Of a stretch of DNA of 7,494 bases, positions 6,380-7,494 are shown piece by piece; within the stretch, counting starts at the first letter, position 1, and each line of letters starts with the position of its first letter. Source of the DNA: Treponema sp. (GTDB lineage Bacteria; Spirochaetota; Spirochaetia; Treponematales; Breznakiellaceae); contig WQXC01000081.1 of the NCBI GenBank assembly GCA_009785045.1, positions 1 through 7,494 of the forward strand, written 5' to 3'. The notes below the pieces were generated by a model. That model was given only the letters and a program-made list of their open reading frames with translations, was not told the origin of the DNA and did no database searches. A program made the translations under genes and the position numbers.

Positions 6380-7494
6380 ATAGCTCTATTCTGTATTTTA
6401 TTTTGGCTTTAAAAGCCAACTCGGTCATCATTAAATTCCTGGGAATATATAATTCCGCACCAGGATTCATTACAACCTTAATCTCGGGAGCAAACGGATA
6501 ACTGTTATTTATTTTTGCCATATCTGCTGCGCTAAAATTAAAGACAAGCGAATTACTACCTATTGCAACAGGAATATTAATATAATCAGGTGTTCCAAAT
6601 GTGCCGTTTGTAATTTGCAACGTTGAATTGTCAAGAGGGAATCCAGAAAGTTTAACTTCCAGATACAAGCTTTCTACAATGTCGCCAATAGCGCTTGAGT
6701 CTCCAGCATAGCTTCTTCCAAGAAGATCGTCATCTTCACCTTCATCAGAGGAGAAATCAAATAAATCCCACTCTCCGCCGGTTGGCGCTACGAACCTGAA
6801 AGGAAGCCAGACAACAAGTTCTATTTTTACATTACCTGGAGCAAGCATTTCTTGTGTAATTGCACCAGTTAGACTAAGTCCAATATCGACATTAATTTCT
6901 TCTAAATCATTGTCAATTAGTATAGTGATGGGAGCGCCGCCTGCCGGCATTGAGGTACCAAGATACTTATTGCCATCAACTAAGGGTGATGATTCCAAAT
7001 TACTGGGATTATTTCTGGAAAAATTTTGTTCGTGAATATTAATATCAAGAAGTGTTAAAATATCATGACCGGAAATATAAATATGTGCTTCGTATCCATC
7101 AAATATAAAGTCACCTAAAAATTCACTCAAATCCAAATCAGGCATTTCAACAGTGTCTGCAAAAAACGGAAAATTGGTCACATCAAAAACTGGATTATCC
7201 AACGGAATCCCATCATCAAACATTCCTGTCTCAAACAAAAGCTGTATTGCAGCTAAATTATCACTTTCAAAATAAAATTCTTCATCATACAGTGTAATAG
7301 CAGCCATCATTGTAAAAACACTCGGGGTATTTATACAGTCATACAATCTGATATATTCTTCACTATCACCTGCGTCCAATAAATCATCAAGCATTTCCCG
7401 CAGAAAATCGCCTGTGTCAAAATTTCCGGTAAAAGAGAAGCTTGGTGTCCCTTTTATTTCGATTGCAGTTGGGATATCAAATTTACATGTTAAA
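6378..7494 (-). CDS. Acidic beta-rich exported protein, possible lipoprotein, 5' end beyond the window
   Basis: The reading frame stays open to the right edge, giving at least 371 residues. The first in-frame ATG (7394) is preceded by 33 open codons and no AGGAG, so it is probably an internal Met rather than the start. I do not recognise the family. The visible sequence is rich in Asp and Glu (for example SSDEGEDDDLLG about 225 residues after that Met) and in predicted short beta strands, with recurring Ile-Pro and Val-rich strands (FDIPTAIEIKGTPSF at the visible N-terminal part, INIPVAIGSNSLVFNFS later, FKAKIKYRIEL at the end). This suggests one or more beta-sandwich domains. A Cys codon at 7487-7485 precedes KFDIP and could be near a lipidated N-terminus, but the residues before it (Leu-Thr) are not a good lipobox. 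It sits 11 bases upstream of the barrel gene, so both probably work in the cell envelope. Confidence 0.65.
   Translation of the reverse strand, partial: LTCKFDIPTAIEIKGTPSFSFTGNFDTGDFLREMLDDLLDAGDSEEYIRLYDCINTPSVFTMMAAITLYDEEFYFESDNLAAIQLLFETGMFDDGIPLDNPVFDVTNFPFFADTVEMPDLDLSEFLGDFIFDGYEAHIYISGHDILTLLDINIHEQNFSRNNPSNLESSPLVDGNKYLGTSMPAGGAPITILIDNDLEEINVDIGLSLTGAITQEMLAPGNVKIELVVWLPFRFVAPTGGEWDLFDFSSDEGEDDDLLGRSYAGDSSAIGDIVESLYLEVKLSGFPLDNSTLQITNGTFGTPDYINIPVAIGSNSLVFNFSAADMAKINNSYPFAPEIKVVMNPGAELYIPRNLMMTELAFKAKIKYRIEL

Overview
The window reads as a chromosomal segment of a spirochaete, most likely a host-associated Treponema. This is inference from moderate GC, AGGAG ribosome binding sites, and a 3' gene pair (a possible lipoprotein followed by a beta-barrel protein ending in Trp) of a style I associate with treponemes. 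No rRNA, tRNA, mobile element or CRISPR array was seen. There is no gene-free stretch over 300 bases; the longest gap is the 116-base divergent intergenic region at 4112-4227.

Positions 1-4111, minus strand: a type II fatty acid synthesis operon in the order fabH, fabD, fabG, fabF, fabZ (fabZ runs off the left edge). The gaps are 18, 21, 23 and 3 bases. The first four genes each have an AGGAG-type ribosome binding site, and fabG starts with TTG. Together they load malonyl-ACP (FabD), start chains (FabH), reduce (FabG), elongate (FabF) and dehydrate (FabZ). All catalytic residues I could check are present. No acyl carrier protein gene lies between fabG and fabF, unlike the E. coli order.

Positions 4112-4227: a divergent promoter region. 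The best -10 box of the fab operon (TATAAT, minus strand) and an extended -10 box (TGGTATATT, plus strand) for the rightward gene occupy the same 13-base palindrome, GGTATATTATACC. The rightward gene has no ribosome binding site and may be translated from a near-leaderless mRNA.

Positions 4228-5130, plus strand: a PflX-type radical SAM protein with a Cys-rich N-terminus; its substrate is unknown. It meets the next gene tail to tail with no base between the stop codons.

Positions 5131-7494, minus strand: a two-gene unit. The upstream gene (cut by the right edge) encodes an acidic, beta-rich, probably exported protein. The downstream gene encodes a 411-residue predicted outer-membrane beta-barrel with a signal peptide. 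Neither has a function I can name, and this pair is the least described part of the window. The rest is largely ordinary housekeeping sequence.
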